DNA of 62,475 bases. Source: Anaerococcus sp. Lineage in GTDB: Bacteria > Bacillota > Clostridia > Tissierellales > Peptoniphilaceae. The DNA is taken from contig NZ_JAPJPG010000003.1 of the NCBI RefSeq assembly GCF_030825785.1, positions 1 through 62,475 of the forward strand. Direction: 5' to 3'. Positions 1-8,274 of the stretch are shown piece by piece. Numbering within the stretch: the first letter of the stretch is position 1; each line of letters starts with the position of its first letter. The notes under the pieces were generated by a model. The model saw only the letters and a list, made by a program, of their open reading frames with translations, was not told the DNA's origin and ran no database searches. A program made the translations under genes and the position numbers.

Positions 1-569
1 ATTTAATTTTGCTATTGGCCTATATTCCAATAGTAAGCTTTTTACTAAAGAGGGGAAATATCAATATACCTTGGGGGACCCTACTTTTATCAATCGTACT
101 ATTTATAGTAGTTCCCCTTATCCTAAGTATGATTACTAGAAACTATGTGATAAAAAATAAGGGTGAAGATTACTTAAATAATGAATTTATCCCATCATTT
201 GATAAGTATACTATGGTTGGATTATTACTAACTTTGATAATTATATTCTCATTCCAAGGGATGAAGATTATCGACCAACCTCTGAATATAGCTCTTATAG
301 CAGTACCACTTATACTTCAAACCTTCCTTATATTTGCTATAACCTTTGGCATGGCATACCTTGCAAAATTGCCTTACTCTATAGCAGCTCCATGTGGGAT
401 GATAGGAGCATCTAACTTCTTCGAACTAGCTGTAGCTGTTGCTATCTCACTATTTGGCCTATCATCTGGCGCAACCCTTGCAACTGTGGTAGGAGTTTTG
501 GTAGAAGTACCAGTAATGCTATTTTTAGTAAGAGTTGCAAACTCAATGGAGCATAAGTTTAAGAGATAA
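1..569 (+). CDS. ACR3-family arsenite efflux permease, C-terminal part (5' end cut by window)
   Basis: The open frame runs in from the left edge (first complete codon at base 3), so only the last ~189 residues are seen. They hold about five hydrophobic membrane segments and the family hallmark GASNFFELAVAVAISLFG followed by ATVVGVLVEVPVMLFLV. ACR3 proteins are ten-helix carriers that export arsenite (sometimes antimonite) across the cytoplasmic membrane, driven by the membrane potential or proton gradient. The TTG at base 9 lies inside the family core and is not a credible start. A hairpin terminator follows directly. Any ars operon partners (arsR, arsA, arsD) would be upstream, outside the window. 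Family assignment is firm; substrate is inferred from the family. Confidence 0.9.
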   Translation, partial: LILLLAYIPIVSFLLKRGNINIPWGTLLLSIVLFIVVPLILSMITRNYVIKNKGEDYLNNEFIPSFDKYTMVGLLLTLIIIFSFQGMKIIDQPLNIALIAVPLILQTFLIFAITFGMAYLAKLPYSIAAPCGMIGASNFFELAVAVAISLFGLSSGATLATVVGVLVEVPVMLFLVRVANSMEHKFKR

Positions 570-599
570 GTATATAAATGTTTTTTAAGTTTTTATAAG

Positions 600-632
600 A
601 ATCAGTCTTAGTTATATTAGGACTGATTTTTA
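600..632 (+). terminator. Rho-independent terminator after the arsenite exporter
   Basis: Perfect 8-bp stem AATCAGTC (600-607) / GACTGATT (621-628) with a 13-nt loop, ending in a T-run, 30 bases after the stop codon of the ACR3 gene. Confidence 0.85.
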
Positions 633-642
633 TAATTGGCTA

Positions 643-1004
643 TTATTTAGTTATTTACGTAGATAAGTTGAACTTTTATATCTATTTGTCTCCATGGACT
701 GTAGATCTCTCAGTCGTTCCTCCTTCGACGGTAGTTTGCGGATTCAGAGGCAAGCCCGTCCGGCTCTAGGAGGACTTCATCTCGCAAAGCCTCGATTAAG
801 GAATTTCATTAATTCGCTATACTCACTATGACAATTCCATTAGAGATGGCGGTAATTGTGTGAATTGCTATAATTCTAGGCTTAAAAGAATTATACTTTT
901 ACTATTTCTGGTGAGGTTTCTCCGCTTCGGTCGAAACAAGGGAATGGGGTAGGAAAGCAAGCTTTCCATCGATACCCTTATGTCGAGCGTAGTCGAGACA
1001 TCTC
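643..1004 (+). repeat. Modular hairpin repeat, copy 1 (lacks left arm)
   Basis: First of three head-to-tail copies filling the 1.6-kb gene-free gap 570-2207. Order of modules: TTTACGTAGATAA...AACTTTTATAT; GACTGTAGATCTCTCA; a GCCCGTCCGGCT box at about 754-765; GAGATGGCGG; the shared block at about 861-908 (ending TACTTTTACTATTTCT); a 7-bp hairpin GGAAAGC/GCTTTCC (952-967); and the terminal box TGTCGAGCGTAGTCGAGACA (from 981). It lacks the left arm seen in copies 2 and 3 and carries a different hairpin where they have AGAAAAC/GTTTTCT. No convincing reading frame. Confidence 0.8.
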
Positions 1005-1020
1005 ATACCATATACTTTAT

Positions 1021-1473
1021 TTTATTAAAGATTCCTCTTTCCGCCAGCTCGAAAAAAGCCCGTCCGGCTCTGAGAGGACTACGTGAGAGGTCTACAGGAA
1101 TTTGGGACTTGTATGATTTGAGTTTTCGTTATTTAGTTTTTTACGTAGATAACTTAAACTTTTATATCCAAATGTCATCGTAGACTGTAGATCTCTCACA
1201 TGCGTTCGAGATGGCGGGAATTGTATGAATTGCTATAATTCTAGGCTTAAAAGAATTATACTTTTACTATTTCTAGGGAGGCTTATCCACTCACTACGTT
1301 CGGTCGAAGCAAGGTTGCCCTCCTGTTGGGCCACTGTTTGTCTGAAAGACAAATAGTGTAGTGACTTTTGTTTCTTTGGAACAAAGGTCAAAAGAACGCC
1401 GAATGGCGTTCTAATTATTCTAGAGAAAACTTTGTTTTCTTACCCCTTATGTCGAGCGTAGTCGAGACATCTC
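1021..1473 (+). repeat. Modular hairpin repeat, copy 2
   Basis: Full copy. The left arm (1031 onward, ATTCCTCTTTCCGCCAGCTC) carries a GCCCGTCCGGCT box and ACGTGAGAGGTCTACAG. Then come the TTTACGTAGATAACTTAAAC box, GACTGTAGATCTCTCA with TTCGAGATGGCGGG, the TACTTTTACTATTTCT block, the hairpin-chain module (1304-1440), and the terminal box TGTCGAGCGTAGTCGAGACA (from 1450). Spacing of the arm between copies 2 and 3 is 470 bp. A short open frame at 980-1183 crosses a module junction and is not judged a gene. Confidence 0.8.
1304..1440 (+). repeat. Hairpin-chain module (copy 2 version)
   Basis: Four consecutive potential hairpins: CACTGTTTGTCT/AGACAAATAGTG (1332-1358, 12 bp with one G-U, 3-nt loop); ACTTTTGTT/AACAAAGGT near 1363-1389; AGAACGCC/GGCGTTCT (1393-1412, perfect 8 bp, GAAT loop); AGAAAAC/GTTTTCT (1424-1440, perfect 7 bp). 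The module recurs at 1816-1952 at an exact offset of 512 bp. It is absent from copy 1 and mostly absent from copy 4, so it behaves as a separable cassette. Confidence 0.75.
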
Positions 1474-1490
1474 TTCTCATATACTAAATT

Positions 1491-1989
1491 TTTATTAAAA
1501 ATTCCTCTTTCCGCCAGCTCGAAAAAAGGCCGTCCGGCTCTGAGAGGACTACGTGAGAGGTCTACAGAACTTTGGGACGTGTTTAATCTTAGATTTTGTT
1601 AGTTATGTATTTTCGTAGATAACTTAAACTTTTTTATACACATGTCATCACCTACTGTAGATCTCTCAGTCGTTCCTCCTTCGAGATGGCGTAACATATG
1701 TTTGAGATTATCTAAAGGTATATACCTTGTTGTTTTAATATCGGTAAGTGTGGGAGGCTTCTACAGTCCTCTATTAGCCGGACGGGCTGTCCTCCACGAG
1801 CCGGACGGGCTTACTTCGAAGCAAGGTTGCCCTCCTGTTGGGCCACTGTTTGTCTGATAGACAAATAGTGTAGTGAATTTTGTTACTTAGGAACAAAAGT
1901 TAAAAGAATGCCGAATGGTATTCTAATAATTCTAGAGAAAACTTTGTTTTCTTTCACCTCCCTAATGTCGAGCGTAGTCGAGACATCTC
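1491..1989 (+). repeat. Modular hairpin repeat, copy 3
   Basis: Same left arm, TCGTAGATAACTTAAAC box and terminal box (from 1966) as copy 2. The central TACTTTTACTATTTCT block is replaced by unrelated AT-rich sequence (about 1690-1750) plus two inverted AGCCGGACGGGC boxes (about 1776 and 1799). The rest of the gap to the next gene (1990-2207) is AT-rich; it holds a GTTAA/TTAAC inverted pair near 2148-2165 that could be an operator, and no gene. Confidence 0.78.
1816..1952 (+). repeat. Hairpin-chain module (copy 3 version)
   Basis: Second example of the 137-bp cassette, aligned without gaps to 1304-1440. The hairpin at 1905-1924 reads AGAATGCC/GGTATTCT. Compared with AGAACGCC/GGCGTTCT in copy 2, one pair changed from C-G to T-A and the neighbouring pair from G-C to G-U, so pairing is kept while sequence differs. 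The 12-bp stem at 1844-1870 is unchanged, with only its loop altered (GAA to GAT). Confidence 0.75.
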
Positions 1990-2207
1990 TTTGGGATTTC
2001 GTAGATTTATTTATTAGCATTTTTTCTTTTGATTTTAAGTAAGAAGAGATAAGGATATTTTCTATAAAATTTTAGAATAATCCAAATTTTTCCCATCTCC
2101 TCTTATATTTATTTTAATTTTATGTTAGAATATAAGTGAGTGTAAACGTTAACTTGTAGATTAACTATAAACGTGATATGTTACATGTTATAACTTTAGG
2201 AGTTAGT

Positions 2208-3581
2208 ATGAGTATTTTACTTAAAAATGCAAAGATTGTAGAAGAAGGAGAGTACGTCCTTCGTGATATTTATATAGATGATGAGAATATAAGTGAGATT
2301 AGTGACGAGATTAATCGAAGTGCCGATAGGGTGATTGATTGTAAGAAGCTTCTTACTTTGCCTGGTGGGGTGGATGTCCATACGCATTTGTCTCTGGATT
2401 TGGGCAAATTTGTTTCGATTGACGATTTCTATACAGGAACTAGAGCTGCAAGCTTCGGCGGGACTACGTCTATTGTAGATCATATAGCTTTTGGTCCGAG
2501 AGACTCTCTTGTCGGAGAGATGATTGACAAGTATCACAAGATGGCCGAGGGATCCGCTGTGATAGATTATTCCTTCCATGGGGCTATACAAAAGGTAAGT
2601 GATGCCATTCTTGATGAGATGGAAGAGCTTTTTGGTCAAGGGATTGTTTCTACTAAGATTTATACGACTTATGGAGGCAAGCTCGATGATTCTAAGATGC
2701 TTAAGGTTCTTAGAAAGGCCAAGGAGACTGGAACAGTAGTTTGTGTTCATTGTGAAAACGATGGCATGATTGCTGAGCTTAGGAAAGAGGCGGAAGAGGC
2801 TAGGAATCTAGCTCCTATTTTCCATGCGAGGACAAGACCAGCCGAGGCAGAAGCTGAAGCTATTAATAGGCTTATTTATTTGAGCGAACTTGCGGGTTTT
2901 CCTAAGCTTTATATAGTCCACACTTCTTCAAAGCTAGGTCTTGAAGAGATTAGAAATGCGAGAAAACGTGGGGTGAAGAACCTCTACTGTGAGACTTGCA
3001 CCCAATATTTGACCTATACGGACGAAAAGTATGAACAAGGTGGCGCAAGCGAAGGAGTCAAGTACATTTGTGCTCCCCCTCTCAGGAAAGACGAGGACGT
3101 AGAAGCCTTGTGGGAGGGAGTAGCTGATGGGACTGTTGATGTAATAGCAACTGATCACTGTCCTTTCTACTATGAGAGTGAGAAGCTTCCTTACAAGGAT
3201 GATTTCTTAAATGCTCCTGGAGGAATTCCAGGAATCGAGGAGAGGATGGAAGTTGTCCTTACAGAGGGAATCCAAAGGGGAATTGATCTAGGAAGACTAG
3301 TGGATCTATTATGCACTAATCCTAGTGAGATTTTCGGTCTTTCTTATAAGAAAGGAAGTATCGAAGTCGGTAAGGATGCGGACCTTGTTGTATTTGATGA
3401 GAAGACTTACACGATTAGCGAAGAAAATAGGCACTCTGCCTGTGATTATACGACCTATGAGGGCTTTGAGTCTGACTTAAAGACTAAGCTTGTAATAGCA
3501 AGGGGTCAAGTGATTTTGGAAGATGATAAGAACTACGGCGAGAAGGGCCGAGGGAAATTTATAGATAGGAAGTTTATTTAG
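2208..3581 (+). CDS. D-hydantoinase / dihydropyrimidinase-type amidohydrolase
   Basis: Metal-dependent amidohydrolase of the hydantoinase/dihydropyrimidinase/dihydroorotase group (457 aa), which opens cyclic ureides such as hydantoins or dihydropyrimidines. Visible: metal-site GGVDVHTHLSLDL near residue 55, the probable carboxylated lysine in STKIYTTYGG (~150), IVHTSS (~230), and the late aspartate in VIATDHCPF (~310). The start at 2208 is chosen because AGGAG lies five bases upstream; an in-frame ATG at 2178 has no such site. It leads the molybdenum hydroxylase operon, eight bases before the next gene. A similar pairing (YgeZ with XdhD) exists in the E. coli selenate/purine-related cluster. 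The substrate here is unknown. Confidence 0.88.
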   Translation: MSILLKNAKIVEEGEYVLRDIYIDDENISEISDEINRSADRVIDCKKLLTLPGGVDVHTHLSLDLGKFVSIDDFYTGTRAASFGGTTSIVDHIAFGPRDSLVGEMIDKYHKMAEGSAVIDYSFHGAIQKVSDAILDEMEELFGQGIVSTKIYTTYGGKLDDSKMLKVLRKAKETGTVVCVHCENDGMIAELRKEAEEARNLAPIFHARTRPAEAEAEAINRLIYLSELAGFPKLYIVHTSSKLGLEEIRNARKRGVKNLYCETCTQYLTYTDEKYEQGGASEGVKYICAPPLRKDEDVEALWEGVADGTVDVIATDHCPFYYESEKLPYKDDFLNAPGGIPGIEERMEVVLTEGIQRGIDLGRLVDLLCTNPSEIFGLSYKKGSIEVGKDADLVVFDEKTYTISEENRHSACDYTTYEGFESDLKTKLVIARGQVILEDDKNYGEKGRGKFIDRKFI

Positions 3582-3588
3582 GTGATTT

Positions 3589-6222
3589 ATGACAAATATA
3601 TTGGTAGGAGATAGGATTAAGGATACTGATCCTATAATTGTTAAGATAAATGGCAAAAAATACGAGACCTATGAGGATAAGACTCTTCTTAGGTTCTTGC
3701 GTGATGACTTACATATTACATCAGTAAAGGACGGTTGTTCCCAAGGTGCTTGCGGAACTTGTACTGTCCTTGTTGGAGATAGCAAGAAGCTTTCTTGTAC
3801 CCAGAAGCTTTCTAAGCTTAAGGATGAGGAAATCCTTACCATAGAGGGACTTACAGAACTTGAGAAGAAGGCTTTCGTCCATGCCTTCTCTAAGGCAGGA
3901 GCAGTCCAATGCGGTTTTTGTACACCAGGGATGGTCATGAGCGGGGCTGCTATTATTAGAAATAATCCAAATCCTAGCAAGGATGAAATAAAGGCAGGTA
4001 TCAAGCAAAATATATGTAGATGTACAGGTTATGTAAAAATCATCGAAGGAATCAAGCTTGCTTCTGAAATCATAAATGGCAATATTGAAATTACTAGTGA
4101 CGAAAAGGATAGGGTCAAGGTTGGAGATGAATTTATAAGAATCGATGCCCACGACAAGGTCCTAGGCATAGGCGAATATGTCGATGATATGATCTTTGAT
4201 GATATGAAAGTAGGATCTGCTATTAGGAGCAAGTTCCCAAGAGCCAAGGTCCTTAAGATTGATACGACTAAGGCGGAGACCCTTCCTGGAGTAATAGGAG
4301 TCCTAACTGCCAAAGATGTTCCAAACAACAAGGTCGGCCATATCTCCCAAGACTGGGATGTTTTCATTCGCGAGGGGGATATCACAAGATATGAGGGAGA
4401 TGCAATTTGTCTTGTAGTAGCAGAAAATGACAAGGTTCTTGCTGAGGCAAAGAAGTTAGTTGAAATAGAATACGAAGAGCTAGAGCCAATTTCTTCTATC
4501 GAAGAAGCAGAAGATCCAGAAGCTCCTTTCATCCATCCTACAGGTAATATCTGCCAAGAAAGACACGTCAGCCGTGGTAATGCGGAAGAAGCCTTCAAGA
4601 AGTGTAAGTATATAGTAGAAGAGACCTACACGACTCCTTTTACCGAGCATGCCTTTCTCGAGCCAGAATGTGCAATTGCTGAGCCTTTGGGAGATGGGGT
4701 AAAGATCTATACCACTGACCAATCTGTCTATGATACTAGAAAAGAGACCCTTATAATGTTTGGCTGGGAAGATCAGCCAGAAAGAGTTGTGGTAGAAAAT
4801 AAGCTAATAGGAGGAGGATTTGGTGGCAAGGAAGACGTATCTTGCCAGCACCTTGCAGCTCTTGCAGCTTACAAATTTAAGGAAAGAATCAAGATTAAGT
4901 TTAGCCGTGACGAATCCTTGAAATTCCATCCGAAAAGACACCCAATGGTTGGGACTTTCAAGCTAGGCTGTGACGAAGAGGGCAATTTCCTAGCTATGAA
5001 GGCTACGATCAAGATGGACACAGGAGCCTACGCATCCCTTTGTGGGCCAGTTCTTGAGCGAGCTTGTACCCACTCTGTAGGACCTTACCATTACGAGAAT
5101 ACAGAAATCGATGGCTATGGATATTATACGAACAATCCACCAGCAGGAGCCTTCAGAGGCTTTGGAGTTTGCCAATCGAACTTTGCCTTCGAGAGTAACA
5201 TCAATCTCTTGGCAGAAAAGGTCGGGATTTCTCCTTGGGAAATAAGATACAAAAACGCCATTAGACCTGGCGAGGTCCTTCTTAATGGACAGATCGCAGA
5301 CTCTTCTACTGCCCTTGTCGAAACTCTAGAGGCGGTTAAGGAAATATTTGAAGAAAACGAAGACAGAGCTGGTATTGCCTGCGCTATGAAAAATGCAGGT
5401 GTCGGTGTAGGTCTACCTGATAAGGGTAGGGCAAAGATTGTCGTAGAAGATGGAGTGGTGAGAGTATATTGTGCTGCAAGTGATTTGGGTCAAGGAGCGC
5501 AAACTGTCTTTAAGCAAATGGTCCTAGATATATTATGTCTACGTCCAGATCAAGTTGAGATAATCCATCCAAACTCAGCCAACTCACCAGATTCTGGTAC
5601 ATCATCAGGATCTCGTCAGACCTTGATCTCTGGTGAGGCCATAAAGAAAGTTTCTGAAAAGTTTAAGAAGGACTTAGACGAGGCTAATGATATAAATGAG
5701 CTTAATGGCAAGGAATACTTCCACGAATATTTCGATCCTACCGATCCACTGGGCTCAGAAAAGGAAAATCCAGTAAGCCACATAGCTTACGGTTTTTCTA
5801 CAAATGTGGTAATATTAAATGATGACGGGACTATTAGAAAAGTCTTTGCCGCAACCGATGCCGGCAAGGTCATAAATCCTAAGGCAATCGAAGGCCAGCT
5901 TGAGGGAGGAATTGTAATGGGTCTAGGCTACGCCCTTACAGAAAACTTTAAGCTAGATAAATCCAAGGTCAAGGCCAAATACGGAACACTTGGGCTTTGG
6001 AGAGCGCCAATGATTCCTGAAATCGAAACTGTCTTTGTAAGTAAGCCTGACGATGAATTGTTAGATAGGGCCTTTGGTGCCAAGGGAGTAGGAGAGATAG
6101 CGACAATTCCAATTGCTCCAGCAGCTCAAGGAGCCTATTACAAGCTTGACGGAATCTTAAGACGTGATTTCCCAATGGCTGATACGGCTTATAGCAAACC
6201 GAGGAAGAAATTCGATGCTTAA
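3589..6222 (+). CDS. Selenium-dependent molybdenum hydroxylase (xanthine dehydrogenase-like), fused Fe-S and Mo subunits
   Basis: 877-aa fusion. The N-terminal ~160 residues form two [2Fe-2S] domains with ligands C50, C55, C58, C70 (plant-type) and C108, C111, C143, C145 (helical). The rest is the aldehyde oxidase/xanthine dehydrogenase hammerhead and molybdopterin domain: GGGFGGKED, AFRGFG, LGQGAQTVF and the catalytic base in GVGE (E836). Such enzymes hydroxylate N-heterocycles with water. There is no FAD domain and no FAD subunit gene nearby, so the electron acceptor is unclear. The selenium assignment is an inference from neighbours (YqeB, YqeC, MocA and orphan SelD), the gene set described for selenium-dependent Mo hydroxylases. 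Selenium would be a labile cofactor ligand; no selenocysteine codon is seen. Confidence 0.9.
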   Translation: MTNILVGDRIKDTDPIIVKINGKKYETYEDKTLLRFLRDDLHITSVKDGCSQGACGTCTVLVGDSKKLSCTQKLSKLKDEEILTIEGLTELEKKAFVHAFSKAGAVQCGFCTPGMVMSGAAIIRNNPNPSKDEIKAGIKQNICRCTGYVKIIEGIKLASEIINGNIEITSDEKDRVKVGDEFIRIDAHDKVLGIGEYVDDMIFDDMKVGSAIRSKFPRAKVLKIDTTKAETLPGVIGVLTAKDVPNNKVGHISQDWDVFIREGDITRYEGDAICLVVAENDKVLAEAKKLVEIEYEELEPISSIEEAEDPEAPFIHPTGNICQERHVSRGNAEEAFKKCKYIVEETYTTPFTEHAFLEPECAIAEPLGDGVKIYTTDQSVYDTRKETLIMFGWEDQPERVVVENKLIGGGFGGKEDVSCQHLAALAAYKFKERIKIKFSRDESLKFHPKRHPMVGTFKLGCDEEGNFLAMKATIKMDTGAYASLCGPVLERACTHSVGPYHYENTEIDGYGYYTNNPPAGAFRGFGVCQSNFAFESNINLLAEKVGISPWEIRYKNAIRPGEVLLNGQIADSSTALVETLEAVKEIFEENEDRAGIACAMKNAGVGVGLPDKGRAKIVVEDGVVRVYCAASDLGQGAQTVFKQMVLDILCLRPDQVEIIHPNSANSPDSGTSSGSRQTLISGEAIKKVSEKFKKDLDEANDINELNGKEYFHEYFDPTDPLGSEKENPVSHIAYGFSTNVVILNDDGTIRKVFAATDAGKVINPKAIEGQLEGGIVMGLGYALTENFKLDKSKVKAKYGTLGLWRAPMIPEIETVFVSKPDDELLDRAFGAKGVGEIATIPIAPAAQGAYYKLDGILRRDFPMADTAYSKPRKKFDA

Positions 6223-6916
6223 AATAGAAGAAATATTTGATATACAAAAAAATGATATAATTTCAATAACAGGATCTGGGGGCAAGACGAGTCTTATGAC
6301 TTATCTTGCCCTTAGCTTGTCCAAAAAGGGCAGGGTCCTTATGACGACTTCGACTAAAATCGCCCTTCCCAAAGATTCATCCTATCCGACCTATAATTCC
6401 TTTGATTCTTATGTGGATGATAAGTCAGAGAGGATAGTATGTTTGGGAGAGGAAGTTTCAGGAAAGGCGAAGCTAAAAAGTGTGGGATATGATAATCTTA
6501 AGGAAGTTCTTGATGATTTTGATTATGTCTTGATAGAAGCAGACGGTTGTAGGAATCTACCCCTTAAGTTTTGGTATGATTACGAGCCTGTAATTTATGA
6601 TTTTACGACAAAAGTTATAGGGGTTTTGCCTATTAAGATCATAGGACGTGAGCTTAAGGAAGATTTTACTTATAATTATGAAGGCTTTTCAAAAAATATA
6701 GGGACTGGTATCATAGATTCTAAGATGATAAGAAGATTAATCGCTTATGATAAGGGCTTCTACAAGGGATTTGATGGAGGGAAATATCTATTCCTAAACC
6801 AGGTAGAAAGCGAGAAGGACTTTGCAAATGTCCGTAAGATCAGGGAGGATTTTGATTTTTCTGATATTAAATTGTCCTACGGATCGATCAAGGAGGGAAA
6901 GTTTTATGAAAATTAA
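6215..6916 (+). CDS. yqeC: Selenium-dependent hydroxylase accessory protein YqeC
   Basis: 233-aa cytoplasmic NTPase-like protein with an N-terminal P-loop ITGSGGKTSLMTYLA (~20-34) and VLMTTSTKIALP after it, typical of the YqeC family (putative selenium-dependent hydroxylase accessory proteins). The exact biochemical step is not established. Start at 6215 is chosen from the GAGGAAG site at 6201; it overlaps the end of the hydroxylase gene by eight bases, indicating translational coupling. The C-terminus contains ADGCRNLPLKFW, also common in the family. Function is inferred from consistent co-occurrence with YqeB and molybdenum hydroxylases. Confidence 0.87.
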   Translation: MLKIEEIFDIQKNDIISITGSGGKTSLMTYLALSLSKKGRVLMTTSTKIALPKDSSYPTYNSFDSYVDDKSERIVCLGEEVSGKAKLKSVGYDNLKEVLDDFDYVLIEADGCRNLPLKFWYDYEPVIYDFTTKVIGVLPIKIIGRELKEDFTYNYEGFSKNIGTGIIDSKMIRRLIAYDKGFYKGFDGGKYLFLNQVESEKDFANVRKIREDFDFSDIKLSYGSIKEGKFYEN

Positions 6917-7478
6917 TGCTATATTAATGGCCTCAGGCCTATCTAAAAGGATGGGAGAGAACAAACTGATGCTAGAATTTAAGGGAAAGAAAATCTACGA
7001 GCATACTCTAGATCTCTTGGAGGAAGTAGGATTTGATGAGGTTATAGTCGCCTCCTCCTATGAGGAAATCCTAGAAGATGCAAGGTCTAGGGGCTTTGTG
7101 GCTATTTGTAATACCGACAATGAGATCGGCAAATCTTCATCAATCAAGCTTGGTGTAAGGGAGACCGATGAAGACACTAATATGATGTTTTTTGTGGCAG
7201 ACCAGCCCCTTCTTAGGAAAGAAACTTGCGAGAAACTAATCGAATCCTTTAAGGAAAATAATCTTATGACCTATCCTGTCGTAGGGATGAGAAGGGGAGC
7301 GCCAGTAATCTTTCCTGCTAGCTACAGGGATAAGCTTTTAAGTCTTGAAGATGACCAAGGAGGAATGATCTTTGCCAAAGACGGAAAGACTAACAAGGTC
7401 CCAATAGAAAACGAAGACGAGCTATTGGATATTGATACCATTGAAGCCTACGAGAATTTAAGGAGTGATCATGAATAA
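6906..7478 (+). CDS. mocA: Molybdenum cofactor cytidylyltransferase (MocA/YgfJ family)
   Basis: 190-aa nucleotidyltransferase of the MobA-like GT-A fold, predicted to convert molybdopterin to the cytosine dinucleotide form (MCD) for hydroxylases. The N-terminal signature MASGLSKRMGENKLML has the glycine/arginine/lysine pattern for nucleotide binding; FFVADQPLL (~90) is the metal-site region. Start at 6906 is set by AGGAGG at 6891-6896. It overlaps yqeC by 11 bases. Linked with YqeB/YqeC, it belongs to the subfamily seen with selenium-dependent hydroxylases. Other Moco biosynthesis genes (moaA, moeA) are not in the window. Confidence 0.9.
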   Translation: MKINAILMASGLSKRMGENKLMLEFKGKKIYEHTLDLLEEVGFDEVIVASSYEEILEDARSRGFVAICNTDNEIGKSSSIKLGVRETDEDTNMMFFVADQPLLRKETCEKLIESFKENNLMTYPVVGMRRGAPVIFPASYRDKLLSLEDDQGGMIFAKDGKTNKVPIENEDELLDIDTIEAYENLRSDHE

Positions 7479-8274
7479 GAATCTCGTAATAGTAAGAGGC
7501 GGAGGAGATGTCGCAACAGGGACTATTCAGAAGCTTAAGAGAGTAGGATTTGACGTATTGGTCCTAGAAATCGAAAGACCAACCTGTATCAGAAGAAATG
7601 TCGCAGTAGCTCAAGCGATCTTTGAGGGAGAAATCCAAATCGAAGATATAGAAGCAATTTACTGCAAAGATAGGTCTCAAATAGAAAAAGCCTTTGCAGA
7701 AGATAAGATTGCTGTAACAATTGATCCTAAGGGAAAATTCATAGAAGAGATGGAGCCTATCTGTGTTATAGATGGGATTCTTGCCAAGAAAAACCTCGGG
7801 ACTAAGAAGGACATGGCTCCTATAACCATAGGACTTGGACCTGGTTTTATCGCAGGTGAAGACGTGGATTTAGTAATAGAAACCAACAGGGGCCACGATT
7901 TGGGCAGACTAATATTTGAGGGACCTGCCGCCCCAAACACCGGTAATCCTGGTAATATCAATGGCTTTACGACAGAAAGAATCCTAAGATCTACAGGAGA
8001 TGGTAAGCTCCATATCCTAAAAGATTTAGGCTCAGTTGTAAAAGAGGGCGAGCCTGTTGCCCTAGTAGATGGTAAGGAAATCTACGCAGGACTTGACGGA
8101 ATGGTTCGTGGTATGATCAATGAAGGAAGCCAAGTGACTAAGGGGATGAAGGTCGGAGATGTCGACCCAAGAGTGATTCCTCGTAATGTGGGGACGATTT
8201 CTGATAAGGCTAGGCTAATCGGTGGAGGGAGTCTTGAGGGACTTCTCATAATGAAAAGAAGGAAGGGTCTATGA
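7471..8274 (+). CDS. yqeB: Selenium-dependent molybdenum hydroxylase maturation protein YqeB
   Basis: 267-aa protein opening with VIVRGGGDVATGTIQKLKR, the signature of the YqeB family. Its later half contains LGPGFIAGEDVDLVIETNRGHDLG and GDVDPR. The family tracks with orphan SelD and selenium-dependent Mo hydroxylases and is thought to help place or keep selenium on the Mo cofactor; the reaction is unproven. ATG at 7471 is preferred over GTG at 7465 because AGGAG ends six bases before it. It overlaps mocA by eight bases and the next gene by four (ATGA). Confidence 0.9.
   Translation: MNKNLVIVRGGGDVATGTIQKLKRVGFDVLVLEIERPTCIRRNVAVAQAIFEGEIQIEDIEAIYCKDRSQIEKAFAEDKIAVTIDPKGKFIEEMEPICVIDGILAKKNLGTKKDMAPITIGLGPGFIAGEDVDLVIETNRGHDLGRLIFEGPAAPNTGNPGNINGFTTERILRSTGDGKLHILKDLGSVVKEGEPVALVDGKEIYAGLDGMVRGMINEGSQVTKGMKVGDVDPRVIPRNVGTISDKARLIGGGSLEGLLIMKRRKGL

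Noticed and set aside
980..1183. 67-codon open frame inside the repeat array
   Set aside because: It crosses the junction of two repeat modules, has no ribosome site and is not conserved between copies.
1642..1857. 71-codon open frame in repeat copy 3
   Set aside because: It results from the GC-rich boxes; other copies are interrupted in this frame.
643..1989. CRISPR array
   Set aside because: Units are about 360-500 bp, with internal cassettes and no short repeat/unique spacer rhythm; no cas gene is present.
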